From Nemertoderma westbladi (Eukaryota > Xenacoelomorpha > Nemertodermatida > Nemertodermatidae): DNA of 23,592 nucleotides. A program made the translations under genes and the position numbers. Numbering within the stretch: the first letter of the stretch is position 1; every line of letters begins with the position of its first letter. Below the pieces are notes generated by a model. The model worked only from the letters and a program-made list of their open reading frames with translations, had not been told where the DNA came from and made no database searches. This document shows positions 1-7,753 of the stretch, piece after piece. The stretch covers positions 1 to 23,592 of the forward strand of contig JAUCBJ010001514.1 of NCBI GenBank assembly GCA_032718475.1, read 5' to 3'.

Positions 1-453
1 GACAGGGTGACATTCCCCCATTACAAAATATAGGCAATATAGACAACCAAGAACATACAGGAACAAGAGAACAAACAGCAATGAGAACATTGAACCCCCT
101 GGATGAGAACAGGTCGTGCGACACGGAAATATGGAGGGGGCCGTTACCCCCAATGATATATCCGACGCAACAAATCCCAGTCTATAGCGTGGATAGTTTG
201 GGGAAGGCACCAAAGATCGAATACAACTGGCCTAAACCCGAACATAATCCGACAGACCCATTCTCAAGAGTAAGACAGTCACTACCACATGCGGCCACAC
301 AGGGGACTGCTAGTCCACAGTTAGCTGGGAGTAGGGCCACACCGTGGCAGGGACAGAAAGATAATAACACCATAAATAAACATAATCCCAATGTACCCAG
401 TAGGCCGAATACAGACAACCAAAACACTAAATCGGTACATATAAACCTATGCG
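1..453 (+). pseudogene. gag-like segment, copy A of a duplicated block
   Basis: This block aligns with 4570-5010 almost base for base. Copy A has 9 extra bases near 33-41 and one extra base near 233. The open frame from ATG 81 reads as a Pro/Asn/Gln-rich, low-complexity protein that continues the gag-like frame seen in copy B. Because copy A keeps the base that copy B has lost, its frame stays open across the whole shared block. Homology stops at 453, and the ORF then runs into an ACATAT-rich microsatellite to a stop at 528-530, so the last ~25 residues are not gag. The 5' side is cut by the window edge. It is probably the 3' remnant of a neighbouring copy of the same element. Gag identity is inherited from the zinc knuckles just downstream of copy B, so it is inferred rather than seen here. 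Confidence 0.6.
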
Positions 454-927
454 ACATATATACATATACAACGACATATACGACATATAGACATACATAC
501 ACACTAGATTTCATTGAAAGTGAAAACTGACCTCAGTAATGAAATCAGCGACCGGGAAAACCCCACAGCAAAATTCTTATCATTGTTTTGTGCTTTCTTG
601 TTACTAGATATATTGACAGACATTCATTCACATATTATTATGATAATTAAAACTTACTTACTTACTGAAAAGTAAAGACGTGACACTGAATATAGTGAAA
701 GATAAGAAGTGGTACTTGAAAAGTAAAAACGATTTCTTAGATTTCCACAAAAAATAGAAAACTCGTGTAATGCAATATTTATCCAATAATAGGCAGTCCT
801 ATGCAAATATTAGAATAAAAGAATGGATTCTAAATTCAGAAAAATTAACATTTATTTTTCTAATTTAGAACCCTTATGAATCGTATAACGCACGCGGGAA
901 ACAATATGTAGCACAACAATTACTATT
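454..927. other. non-coding spacer with microsatellite and hairpin
   Basis: Bases 454-505 are an imperfect ACATAT/ACGACATAT microsatellite. From 530 the DNA is AT-rich with no convincing ORF. At about 825-872 an imperfect inverted repeat pairs TTCTAAATTCAGAAAAA with TTTTTCTAATTTAGAA. Nothing else is recognised. Confidence 0.5.
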
Positions 928-1111
928 GGATATATTTTCAAAATTTGGTGCCGGGCACCAAATTTTACACCCACCGCCAAAAAATGCGATTTTGAGATGT
1001 CTAGTGACCCCAAGATCTCACAATCAATTTATCTATTTCAAGTATTTTCAAAAATTGGTGCCGACACCAAATTTTCCACCCACCACCGAAAAATACAAGT
1101 TTGAGATTTAG
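928..1111. repeat. two diverged direct repeats around a GGTGCC palindrome
   Basis: Two copies of a ~70-bp motif lie at about 931-1000 and 1042-1109. Both share TATTTTCAAAA, a TTGGTGCC...CACCAAATTTT core, CACCCACC, and a TTTGAGAT end. In the first copy the core is a perfect 27-nt palindrome (940-966) with 13-base arms around one G. The second copy has partly lost the symmetry. The 61-aa ORF over this stretch is a by-product of the repeat. Confidence 0.6.
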
Positions 1112-1247
1112 TGTCATTTATAATAATTTAATTACTTTCAGAATCGCCATAAACCAGTATAACGCAATATGTTAGTTAAACAATATGTGAGTGTATTCAA
1201 TTCCGCCACATTAACCCCATAAAGTGAGCCGTTAAGCAATATTGGGA

Positions 1248-1280
1248 ACACGAGGTTGATTACCAATATCAACCTCGTGT
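1248..1280. repeat. 13-bp hairpin
   Basis: A perfect inverted repeat: ACACGAGGTTGAT at 1248-1260 and ATCAACCTCGTGT at 1268-1280, separated by 7 bases. It lies ~180 bases upstream of the promoter-like site and could be part of LTR U3 or an unrelated element end. Confidence 0.6.
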
Positions 1281-1412
1281 CACCCCAACAAAGTGGGAAG
1301 GAGAAACATACGCATAATAGGGGTCAGGGGTTACACCCCTGAAAGAGAGAGAATAGCAGGGGCGAAGGGAAGCACTTCAGGGGAGGTAAAAGGGCGACAA
1401 CAGGGTTATTAG

Positions 1413-1497
1413 CCAATGGGGGGAAGGCACCGGGTGAGTAGTGTTATGCGGCCAACCTTGCAATATATACTACCAGTTGTGTATCATTCATTCAGTT
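1413..1497 (+). promoter_or_regulatory. CCAAT-TATA-initiator promoter, possible 5' LTR
   Basis: CCAAT is at 1413-1417, a TATATA core at 1464-1470, and an initiator-like TTCAGTT at 1491-1497, about 27-30 bases after the TATA. The first long gag-like ATG follows at 1814. This order fits a Pol II promoter in an LTR or leader of the downstream gag. No second LTR copy was found in the window, so the LTR assignment is inference. The 73-aa ORF at 1535-1756 has no recognisable content. Confidence 0.35.
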
Positions 1498-1724
1498 ATC
1501 TCATTCTGTTAGTCGGTTTAGTTAGGGCAGAGCAGTGACTTCTAATACCGTCCACTGCTGCCATCATTCACCTATATTTTATATCTCATTCAATACTGCA
1601 ATAACTGTGTTTGTGCTTATCCTATTATATTTATACTGCTACAGCGTCAACAATATTAGAACTCTTAACCTTACACTTTTCACTCACACGGCGGGGACGC
1701 GTAATTGGAACAACCGGATAAACC

Positions 1725-1743
1725 GGGATCCTTCGTGGATCCC
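1725..1743 (+). other. leader hairpin upstream of gag
   Basis: GGGATCC (1725-1731), loop TTCGT, and GGATCCC (1737-1743) form a strong 7-bp stem 71 bases before the gag-like ATG. In LTR elements a hairpin here often lies near the primer-binding site or packaging region. TGGATCCC at 1736 might be a primer-binding site, but I cannot match it to a tRNA. Confidence 0.4.
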
Positions 1744-1813
1744 ATCACAGTATTAGAATCTAAACTGCTGCCCTAAGTACTAGAACCTGCCAGCCACCGA
1801 TCTAAAGAAAAGG

Positions 1814-2671
1814 ATGAGTCAAACAGGAGAGACAACACCGCCGCGGACCCCGGACAACAACTCAACGATCCGCGAGGCCACGGTGAGACGGTATCGTCCC
1901 ACGACGCCGGATCCGTTGACTACAGGCGATCCGGCAACCCAAGAGAAGGGGGGCTGTCTACAACCAGAAAGCGAGACGGGAGAGGAGAAAGACGAGTCGA
2001 CACAGAGCGAGGGTCGACGTACCGATGTCGCCGGCCAGCCACAGGCCGAGGGCGACGGACGGCCCACCGGAACGGCGACGGTGGGGCCAATGGTACGACG
2101 CCGGACCCGGAGAGATAGAGGAGACATCGGCGACGAGGACGTCGGGGTCAGCGATCGACTTCGACGGGCCTACAACGCGACCCGGAAACAACTGAAGGAG
2201 GCCAAAGGAGGGGCGAAGATAGATGAGGTAAAGTTGAAGAAAAGACTAGGTGAGTCGAACGAACACTTTGACTATCTAAAGCGTTTTGGGCAGGAAGAAC
2301 TAGCCAGCGAGAGAGCGAGAGGGGTGGCCAGCGAACTGCTTGAACTATGGGAATGTAGGGGTATGGTGCCTAGTGTAGTGTACATAGGGCCATACTCAGT
2401 CGATGCCCGAGGAGTAAAATTAGTGGGTTGGAGGAGACCGCAGGAGGGCGAATCCGAGGTTAGCCCCGAGGATTCGGTCTCGTCGGTCGGAGGAAGTTCC
2501 GGGAGGCGGGGGAAAGTTGGTAGGACGGAGGGGCAGCGGGAGTCCGTCGCAACCGATAAGTCTGCTACATCCTCCTCAAAAGAAAGAAGGATGCGGAAGA
2601 TAAATCTGGCATATAAATTAGGAATAAAAGAATTAGTGGATAATGAGGGGAGGGAAGGAGCAAGAGAGTGA
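1814..2671 (+). CDS. gag-like protein, N-terminal part (285 aa)
   Basis: This is the longest clean gag-like frame. Residues 1-100 are Thr/Pro/Asp/Arg-rich and disordered-looking. Roughly residues 110-175 are Lys/Glu/Leu-rich and likely helical or coiled coil, ending in a SELLELWECRG-like helix. A short hydrophobic strand-like stretch (VVYIGPYSVDARGVKLVG) follows, then a Ser/Gly/Glu-rich tail. The start at 1814 is chosen because it is the first ATG after the leader and the frame is open to 2671. I recognise no Pfam-like motif and no DUF1759 signature. The link to BEL/Pao gag comes from the same broken reading frame leading to zinc knuckles 3 kb downstream. The frame shifts at about 2665-2750, where the reading can be followed in frame 3 and then back into frame 2 at a G run. 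This is probably the matrix/capsid-like part of a retroelement gag. Confidence 0.5.
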   Translation: MSQTGETTPPRTPDNNSTIREATVRRYRPTTPDPLTTGDPATQEKGGCLQPESETGEEKDESTQSEGRRTDVAGQPQAEGDGRPTGTATVGPMVRRRTRRDRGDIGDEDVGVSDRLRRAYNATRKQLKEAKGGAKIDEVKLKKRLGESNEHFDYLKRFGQEELASERARGVASELLELWECRGMVPSVVYIGPYSVDARGVKLVGWRRPQEGESEVSPEDSVSSVGGSSGRRGKVGRTEGQRESVATDKSATSSSKERRMRKINLAYKLGIKELVDNEGREGARE

Positions 2672-2731
2672 ACGCAGGGAGCGTGAGGCAAGATAACAGA
2701 GCGTGCGGTACACGTACAGTACGCTTAGTAG

Positions 2732-3331
2732 CCGCACGGGCCGGGGGGTAGTAGTAGTACGTTAGGAAATGTTGGTATTAATAGCACCGTAGTAAATAAC
2801 CCTAATCCCTTTATTACAGGAAATATTTTACCCGGTAATTCAAATTCAAATAATAATATTAATTCCAATATTCAGAATAATTCAAATAATTCAAATAATA
2901 ATTTAAATCTTGAAAATAATAATAATTCAAATTTAAATAATTTAAATAATAATCCCGTTTCAAATTCTAATGGTTCTAATAATTTAATTGAATTATCAAA
3001 TAATATTGGGAATGGTGCTATTAATGTGAACGTGTCAGACGTGTATAGACCGGCAGACGGTGGCCTGGCAGGTCACGCAGTTAGTGCGCAGAGAGTGGCG
3101 GGGTTGAGCCAACCCGACGGCGGCCTGGTAGGCCACGTAGTTAGTAGGCAGGAAGTGGCGGGGTTGAGCCAACCCAACGGCGGCCTGGCAGGCCACGTAG
3201 TTGGTAGGCAGGAGGTAGCGGGGTTGAGCCAACCCGAGGTGGGCCTGGAAGGCCACGCAGTAGTAGAGAGAGATGCGGGGGTGAATAGACCCAGCCGTAG
3301 TATAAACAGTGTGTCAACTAGAGAGGGGTGA
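2732..3331 (+). CDS. gag-like protein, Asn-rich tract plus 20-aa tandem repeats
   Basis: The frame is open from just after a TAG at 2729-2731 to TGA 3329-3331, about 199 codons. It is in the same frame (2) as the 1814 ORF. Residues encoded by about 2815-3035 are dominated by Asn (mostly AAT) with Ser, Leu and Ile, giving a prion-like low-complexity tract. From 3058 the frame holds just over three copies of a 20-aa unit with core VAGLSQP and GLxGHVV. The terminal TGA falls where the next, homologous repeat unit has TGT (Cys). Downstream of it the frame continues with RSGVRDSEVRCG, which matches the following units, so this is probably a nonsense mutation rather than a true end. The coding call rests on continuity of frame between the AAT-rich part and the repeats; the tract could instead be an expanded AAT microsatellite. 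Confidence 0.45.
   Translation, partial: PHGPGGSSSTLGNVGINSTVVNNPNPFITGNILPGNSNSNNNINSNIQNNSNNSNNNLNLENNNNSNLNNLNNNPVSNSNGSNNLIELSNNIGNGAINVNVSDVYRPADGGLAGHAVSAQRVAGLSQPDGGLVGHVVSRQEVAGLSQPNGGLAGHVVGRQEVAGLSQPEVGLEGHAVVERDAGVNRPSRSINSVSTREG
3058..3258 (+). repeat. 60-bp tandem repeat inside gag-like frame
   Basis: Units start near 3059, 3119, 3179 and 3240. Each carries GGCCTGG(C/T/A)AGG(C/T)CACG and GCGGGGTTGAGCCAACCC. The period is an exact multiple of three, so the repeats keep the frame (20 residues per unit). The last copy is partial and diverged. Confidence 0.85.
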
Positions 3332-3747
3332 AGAAGTGGAGTAAGAGATAGTGAAGTTAGATGTGGCGAGTGGGGGGGGGGGGGGGGGGGGGGGCTACGA
3401 GCACCCCACCACATAAGATTAGTGGTGAGAGAGGGGGGGCAGAGAATGCCCCACAAGAGGGGTGTAGAAGTGTAGTAAGAGGTAGTGAAGTTAGAAGTGG
3501 GGGGGGGGGGGGGGCTACAGGAGCCCCACCACGGAAGATTAGTGGCGAGAGAGGGGGGGTAGAGAGTGTCCAACAAGAGGGACGCAAAAGTGTAGTAAGA
3601 GATAGTGAAGTTAGAAATGGCCGGTTGGGGGGGGGGGGGGGGGGGGCTACGGGCGCCCCACCACGAGAGATTAGTGGCGAGAGGGGGGGGGGGGGGGGGC
3701 AGAGAGTGTCCCACAGGCGTCGGCGGATAATGCGCGGGCCGAATTAG
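3332..3747 (+). pseudogene. gag-like protein, poly-Gly/poly-G repeat domain
   Basis: Three ~120-132-bp units repeat here. Each has a long G run, then GCTAC(G/A)..GC.CCCCACCAC, AGATTAGTGG(C/T)GAGAG, a shorter G run, and GTAGTAAGAG.TAGTGAAGTTAG. G runs are at 3372-3394 (23), 3499-3514 (16), 3627-3646 (20) and 3683-3699 (17). In the frame starting at 3361 each unit gives poly-Gly, then APP(R/H)xISGERGG, then S(V/G)VRxSEVR, so the repeat is coding-like. Run lengths are not multiples that hold one frame: frame 2 enters the first run, frame 1 leaves it, and frame 3 follows the fourth run. G-run slippage, real or from sequencing, is therefore enough to explain the broken ORF. The Pro-rich minus-strand ORFs are shadows of this. 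Confidence 0.55.
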
Positions 3748-4046
3748 GTAAACCGCAACACCCAGCGATGGAGAATAATAGGGGGATTGTGAGTATCCCC
3801 AGCGGCGTTCGATCGAGCAGAGAGAGACAGGTTGACGTCGCGAGAGGGCGGGCGACGGAACGTCGAGCCCAGTCAGAGGAGAGAAGATTAGTAGAGTTTA
3901 ATAGAGAGGTCGAAGATAGAAGAAGATTAGTAGAGTTTAACCGAGAGGTCGAAAAGAGAAGAAGAGAAGATAGTAGAAGAAGTGTCACCACGAACGATAG
4001 GAGAGCGAGGACGGATAGCGATCCGTCGATAGTAGAGATGGAGTAA
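3701..4046 (+). pseudogene. gag-like protein, Arg/Glu-rich segment
   Basis: After the fourth G run the frame-3 reading AESVPQASADNARAELG matches the ends of the preceding repeat units (GGAENAPQEG, GGVESVQQEG). This shows the same gene continuing one frame over; the first ATG in this frame is 3768. It encodes a highly charged segment with two 13-aa repeats (RRLVEFNREVE.R, 3882-3959). It ends at TAA 4044-4046. Frame 2 is open across that point and continues as an Arg-rich stretch to a TGA near 4180, so another frameshift probably lies at about 4030-4045. No known fold is recognised. Confidence 0.45.
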
Positions 4047-4199
4047 GGGAGTCAGTGGGGTCGAACTTCGGGAGATTGCCGTCGCCCCGGAGAAACGCAC
4101 CGCACGCCAGGAGAGGGGTACAGGATGTACCGATACAAAGAAGAGAACAGGAGAGGGGATTGAAGGGAAACTTCCCGACGTGATATAGCTGCCGATTGA

Positions 4200-4577
4200 G
4201 AGTACGGTAGTCGCGGGGAGATTCGAGATTCGCGAAGAATAAACTTAGGTTCGGAAGGGCACATGCAGACTGCAGGACATACTGTAGGCCTTACTGCACA
4301 TACTATTATAGGCCATGCTGGGAGAGATAGAGTAGGCGATAGGGTAGCGCGGACGACGGGATTAAACCCGGAAGTCGCGGAGTACATACCGGTAGGTAGG
4401 CAAGAAGCAGATAGGCCTATATCGGTACCGGTACAGCAGCATGACTATAATACACAAGGACATTACATATACCCGGTTGAGGGGGATATTGCAGATAGAT
4501 GGATGGGCCCCAATATATTAACATCAGCCCCAGTACCAAACATAACACCGGTGAGGGGGGGGGGGGGGGCAGGGTGA
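4200..4577 (+). pseudogene. gag-like protein, segment before duplicated block
   Basis: Frame 3 is open from just after TGA 4197-4199 to 4577 (ATG at 4263). It encodes a His/Thr/Gly- then Pro/Tyr/Gln-rich segment with no recognised motif. It runs into a 15-base G run (4555-4569). The gag-like reading resumes in frame 1 directly after the run as QGDIPLLQN, so the run again carries the frameshift. In the window only this copy shows what lies upstream of the duplicated block. Confidence 0.4.
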
Positions 4578-5010
4578 CATTCCCCTATTACAAAATATAG
4601 ACAACCAAGAACATACAGGAACAAGAGAACAAACAGCAATGAGAACATTGAACCCCCTGGATGAGAACAGGTCGTGCCACACAGAAATATGGAGGGGGCC
4701 GTTACCCCCAATGATATATCTGACGCAACAAATCCCAGTCTATAGTGTGGATAGTTTGGGGAAGGCACCAAAGATCGAATACAACTGGCCAAACCCGAAC
4801 ATAATCCGACAGACCCATTCTCAAGAGTAAGACAGTCACTACCACATGCGGCCACACAGGGGACTGCTAGTCCACAGTTAGCTGGGAGTTGGGCCACACC
4901 GTGGCAGGGACAGAAAGATAATAACACCATAAATAAACATAATCCCAATGTACCCAGTAGGCCGAATACAGACAACCAAAACACTAAATCGGTACATATA
5001 AACCTATGCG
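4570..5010 (+). repeat. duplicated gag block, copy B
   Basis: It pairs with 3-453. Copy B lacks 9 bases (AGACAACC follows directly on AAAATAT) and has a one-base deletion near 4791 (GGCCAAACCC against GGCCTAAACCC). That deletion ends the 4639-4830 ORF early; the deleted reading resumes in frame 3, which leads straight into the zinc knuckles. Homology ends at ...AACCTATGCG in both copies. Scattered single substitutions suggest the copies are old enough to have diverged slightly. Confidence 0.9.
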
Positions 5011-5669
5011 CGATACGTGAGGGACTATACAGGGAACGCTATAATCCAGGATTCGAATGTCAATTACATCGGGATGGAACCCATAAGACCAGGAGTTGAA
5101 AGCACTGGCAAGCGTTGCCCAAACAAGATCATGTAGCCTACACAGACGCAAACGGACTATGTCATCGATGTGTGGTAGAAGGACACAGATCCGTAGAGTG
5201 TAGAGGAACAACAGTTAGAGAGTCCGAGACTGGAGGCCAAACAATGGCTACAAGCACGACAGAAGAGGAGAAGAAGAGAAAAGTACTACTCGGGGTAGTA
5301 CCAGTGAAGATATCAGGAGAGTGTGGTCGATCAGTAACGACATGTTACCATGGGTGCATGTTACCAGGCACCGTAGACGCAGAGGACGCAGAAGAGAGAC
5401 CAGAAATGGTAGATGAGCCAGATGGGGAAGTAGAAGTAGGAGAATTGGCGGAGGAGAATGGATTTCCCAGCAAGCATCGGTATGGAGATGGAGAGGAGCG
5501 GACGGCAAGATGTCCGGGGACAACACTCCAGAGGAGTGTCCGGTGGAGTGTCAGGAGGACAATAGTCCGGAGGAGTGTCCAGAGGAATGTCCGGAAGAGA
5601 CGCCGGTCCGGTTGGGAGGCATACCGACAAAGGGGAGGTCGAGAAGGAAGACAGGATGGAAAGGGATAG
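5011..5669 (+). pseudogene. gag/protease: double zinc knuckle and protease-like start
   Basis: In frame 3 the knuckle GLCHRCVVEGHRSVEC gives a full C-X2-C-X4-H-X4-C motif (5160-5201). A first knuckle at 5058-5099 has the same spacing, but its second ligand is His and its fourth is a TGA stop. Two CCHC-type knuckles about 20 residues apart with an intervening aromatic/basic linker are typical of BEL/Pao gag. About 35 residues on, VLLGVVPVKISG resembles the first strands of the BEL retropepsin (DUF1758-type), but no D-(S/T)-G follows. Instead the frame runs into an acidic then Arg-rich stretch, probably out of frame. The annotated start at 5115 is a non-ATG artefact of the upstream stop. This gag-pro region is broken and not functional. 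Confidence 0.7.
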
Positions 5670-5938
5670 GACTACTATTGTACCTTCTGTTTTGCCTGTT
5701 CTTTCACTTTCTATTCATTCTGCCGCCGGGAGATAACAAGGTGGGAGGTGGCATTTTGATGCCAGGAGACGAGATAGTTAAGAAGGCGGCGGAGAGACCC
5801 GATTTTAGGGTGGTGGAAGAGGGAGAGCCAATTCCTGGTCAGGTGGAATTGGCAAAGAAAGTGTGGCGAAGAGTAAGAGGACGTATAGGAGGGCAGTGGG
5901 AGAGTGCCTACTGGAAGAAGGGGCACCTTAGAGTTTAG
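5510..5938 (+). CDS. unrecognised ORF: Cys/Glu repeats plus one membrane segment
   Basis: The ORF is 142 aa. Residues 7-31 repeat (S/E)PEEC/PVEC units coded by a ~15-bp repeat (5525-5600). A basic stretch (GRSRRKTGWKG) precedes a very hydrophobic segment at residues 53-72 (LLLYLLFCLFFHFLFIL), a likely single transmembrane helix. About 70 charged residues follow, ending GQWESAYWKKGHLRV. It overlaps the 3' end of the frame-3 gag-pro ORF by 160 bases; the frame-2 reading looks more protein-like. It could be an env-like or gag C-terminal product of the element, or a chance ORF in repeat DNA. I assign no function. Confidence 0.4.
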   Translation: MSGDNTPEECPVECQEDNSPEECPEECPEETPVRLGGIPTKGRSRRKTGWKGIGLLLYLLFCLFFHFLFILPPGDNKVGGGILMPGDEIVKKAAERPDFRVVEEGEPIPGQVELAKKVWRRVRGRIGGQWESAYWKKGHLRV

Positions 5939-5955
5939 TCGTCCAAGATTTTGGA

Positions 5956-5973
5956 CTGAGGGGGGTGGGAATG
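5956..5973 (+). other. possible polypurine tract
   Basis: A purine run, GAGGGGGGTGGGAATGAGGG with few interruptions, lies 20 bases after the stop of the 5510-5938 ORF. LTR elements prime plus-strand DNA at such a tract just before the 3' LTR. No matching LTR pair was found, so this is tentative. Confidence 0.25.
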
Positions 5974-5989
5974 AGGGCGAGACGCCCTT

Positions 5990-6097
5990 CCACATATAAA
6001 TTAATTATTTAATTAAAAATAAATAATAATAAATAATTAAATAAGAGATAGTTAGTATAAGTAAGAAGTAGTTAGAAGTTAGTAGAAAAGTAGTAGA
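5990..6097. other. AT-rich spacer
   Basis: ATTAATTATTTAATTAAAAA-type sequence followed by GTTAGTATAAGTAAGAAGTAGTTAG short repeats. It separates the gag-like region from the inverted integrase fragment. No gene is seen. Confidence 0.5.
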
Positions 6098-6270
6098 AAA
6101 GCGTTGGTGGAAAGATCCATCACACTTTCAATATGAACTGCCCTACTGGACATGCATGTGAAAATCAGTCCCCAGCGTTTTACTAGTATACGTCCACGTT
6201 TCATATGTATTGGACCAAAGCAGTCAATTCCAGTCTCTGTGAAAGGTGGTCTGAATGCTTGTAGTCGTGC
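6098..6270 (-). pseudogene. BEL/Pao integrase core fragment
   Basis: Read on the minus strand, this fragment encodes about 58 residues of a BEL/Pao integrase core, including ETGIDCFGPI (first catalytic Asp) and VKRWGLIFTCM. By eye, 49 of 58 residues match the integrase in the pol at 11240-11414, so it is a related but distinct copy. It stops abruptly at both ends: upstream it meets a TGA just before ARLQAF, and downstream it ends at THE AT-rich spacer after STNAF. Neither the zinc-binding domain nor the second Asp is present. It is a small inverted relic of a second BEL/Pao copy, and too short to be functional. Confidence 0.85.
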
Positions 6271-6385
6271 TCAGTTATCAGTATTTTATAATTGAAGTTA
6301 ATTATGTGTTCTAAAGATAATTAATAATAATCTTAATATAGTCGGTATATTCTTATAATATTTGTAGGCTTATTCATATTTATGT

Positions 6386-6396
6386 GGGAGCGGGAA
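6386..6396 (+). other. purine motif shared with pol 3' end
   Basis: GGGAGCGGGAA here resembles AGGAGCGGGAT at 12399-12409, 140 bases after the BEL pol stop, and TGGAGCGGTGAT at 14534. Such a tract is where a BEL/Pao 3' LTR would start. This may mark a second element's 3' end. Confidence 0.25.
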
Positions 6397-6479
6397 TACA
6401 TGTTCACTCACATCATAGGTTAGTTTTACAATGCATCTACACTTACTGACAATATTGGGGGCGGTTGATCCACTGTCGG

Positions 6480-7753
6480 GCGAGACACATATAGTCTGTA
6501 AGCCTTTAGCATAGCATACAGAATTTTACATGCCATATCGGTAAATTGCCCATATTGCCATTCACATAGCTAGAACAGAATCACAGTTCTTTCTTATAGC
6601 CCTTCCATAGTATAACTGTATAGAATCGATCAAATTATCAGTGAGTCGTCCCAAACCACGGACTTCCCATCAGATAGTTTGCTTCCCTTGTGTGATGTCT
6701 TTAGATTTCGCAATCGAGACCCCATCCGCTTTTGAACGTGTCCGATGCACCCCAGTTTCTCAATTACTACATCTTCACCATATGGTTTGGAGTCCGCTAC
6801 TGTCTTAAAACTGGAGCTGTCTCCATCTCCAAGATACTTTGTGTATCTAACCCCGAGCTTGGTGATTGATCGGTTGAAGATCGATTTCGCACCTGCAGCT
6901 TCCATCCCTCCGCTGTTGCCTTCGTAGTTATTTTGACAGATGGCACTATATGCAACCTTTGCTGCTGCACTGGCAGTCTTTCCTGCTGTAGAACACCAGT
7001 GGCAATACTTACTCAGACACTCTGTGTCAAGAACTTTGCCAGTATCCACACTAATAACAGAGACTACCCCATTTAGGGATTTATGTCCTCTTCTCTGCCA
7101 AGACACATCGATACTTACCGGGATATCCGTGAGAACAGTACTGCCAACATCGTTGCTACTATTTGTGTTACATGATATTGCTTCCTTGGAAGATGCTATC
7201 ATTGAACTGTCTGCACACATTTGGATACTTGGAAGTAGTATTTTTCGTTGCACTCTTTGATAGGAATCCAAAGTCTGCGGAAGATCCATCATAGAAAATA
7301 ATAAATCTGCTTGCGCTTTCCAATCCCAATACAACACAATCCATACACAGTGCTTATATTTATATCAAAGTTCATCTTAGGTGTCTTAGGATTCGTAGTC
7401 GGAATCTTTGGTGATGAATAGAAAGTTGACTGTGACTCACATGAATCACATACTAGACTAAGTTTTACAGCTAGGCCTGGAGCAGAGCAGGAACGTAGAT
7501 GTATTGTCCCATGGCAATTCTGGCAAACGGTTGCCTTACTAATGGCTTCAGATAAAATCTCAACATTTACTATGATATTACTACTGGTGGTGTTGGATAT
7601 CTCAACAGGGATACTCTTTTTTGACACTAGTTTTCTTCTTGAAGCACTGAGTTTGATAGGTTTTCTAGTAGTTTTATCTTTACTCAAATATTGATTGCCT
7701 CTGAACCTTTTAGACTTTCTACCCCGGCCCATTTCTTGGAAAGTTAAATTCAA
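6480..7753 (-). pseudogene. Mutator-like transposase (invertebrate 'Mutator' domain family)
   Basis: The N-terminal ORF (7753-7289) begins with a basic MGRGRKSKRFRGNQY motif. It has an ILSEAIS helix and a four-Cys zinc site (VCQNCHG ... LVCDSCES). The second ORF (7337-6630) carries IDVSWQRRGHKSLNGVVSVI, KVLDTECLSKYC, NYEGNSGGMEAAGA, YLGDGDSSSFK and IGHVQKRMGSRLR. These are hallmark blocks of the Mutator-like DDE transposase family common in invertebrate genomes; the likely catalytic Asp residues sit in the IDVSW and GDGDSSS blocks. The two ORFs join by a one-base frameshift near 7310-7320 (GIGK then AQADLLF). A second frameshift near 6650 leads to RGLGRLTDNLI and YYGRAIRKN, then a TGA. Beyond about 6500 the match fades. 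Flanking terminal inverted repeats were not found. It is not active as it stands. Confidence 0.85.

Noticed and set aside
1535-1756. 73-aa ORF with hydrophobic segment
   Set aside because: It lies in the promoter/leader region, has no motif and starts in the likely 5' untranslated part.
3073-3714. 213-aa Pro-rich minus-strand ORF
   Set aside because: It is the reverse complement of the G runs and repeats; the plus-strand frame shows unit-to-unit protein conservation and continuity with gag.
3329-5099. UGA read as Cys (alternative code or selenocysteine)
   Set aside because: Only two of many stops fall at Cys positions. Others (8385 TGA, TAA stops) replace Leu, Gln or Glu, and the flanks are frameshifted, so simple decay explains all.
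6940-7260. 106-aa plus-strand ORF
   Set aside because: It is antisense to the Mutator transposase, whose family blocks are clear on the minus strand.
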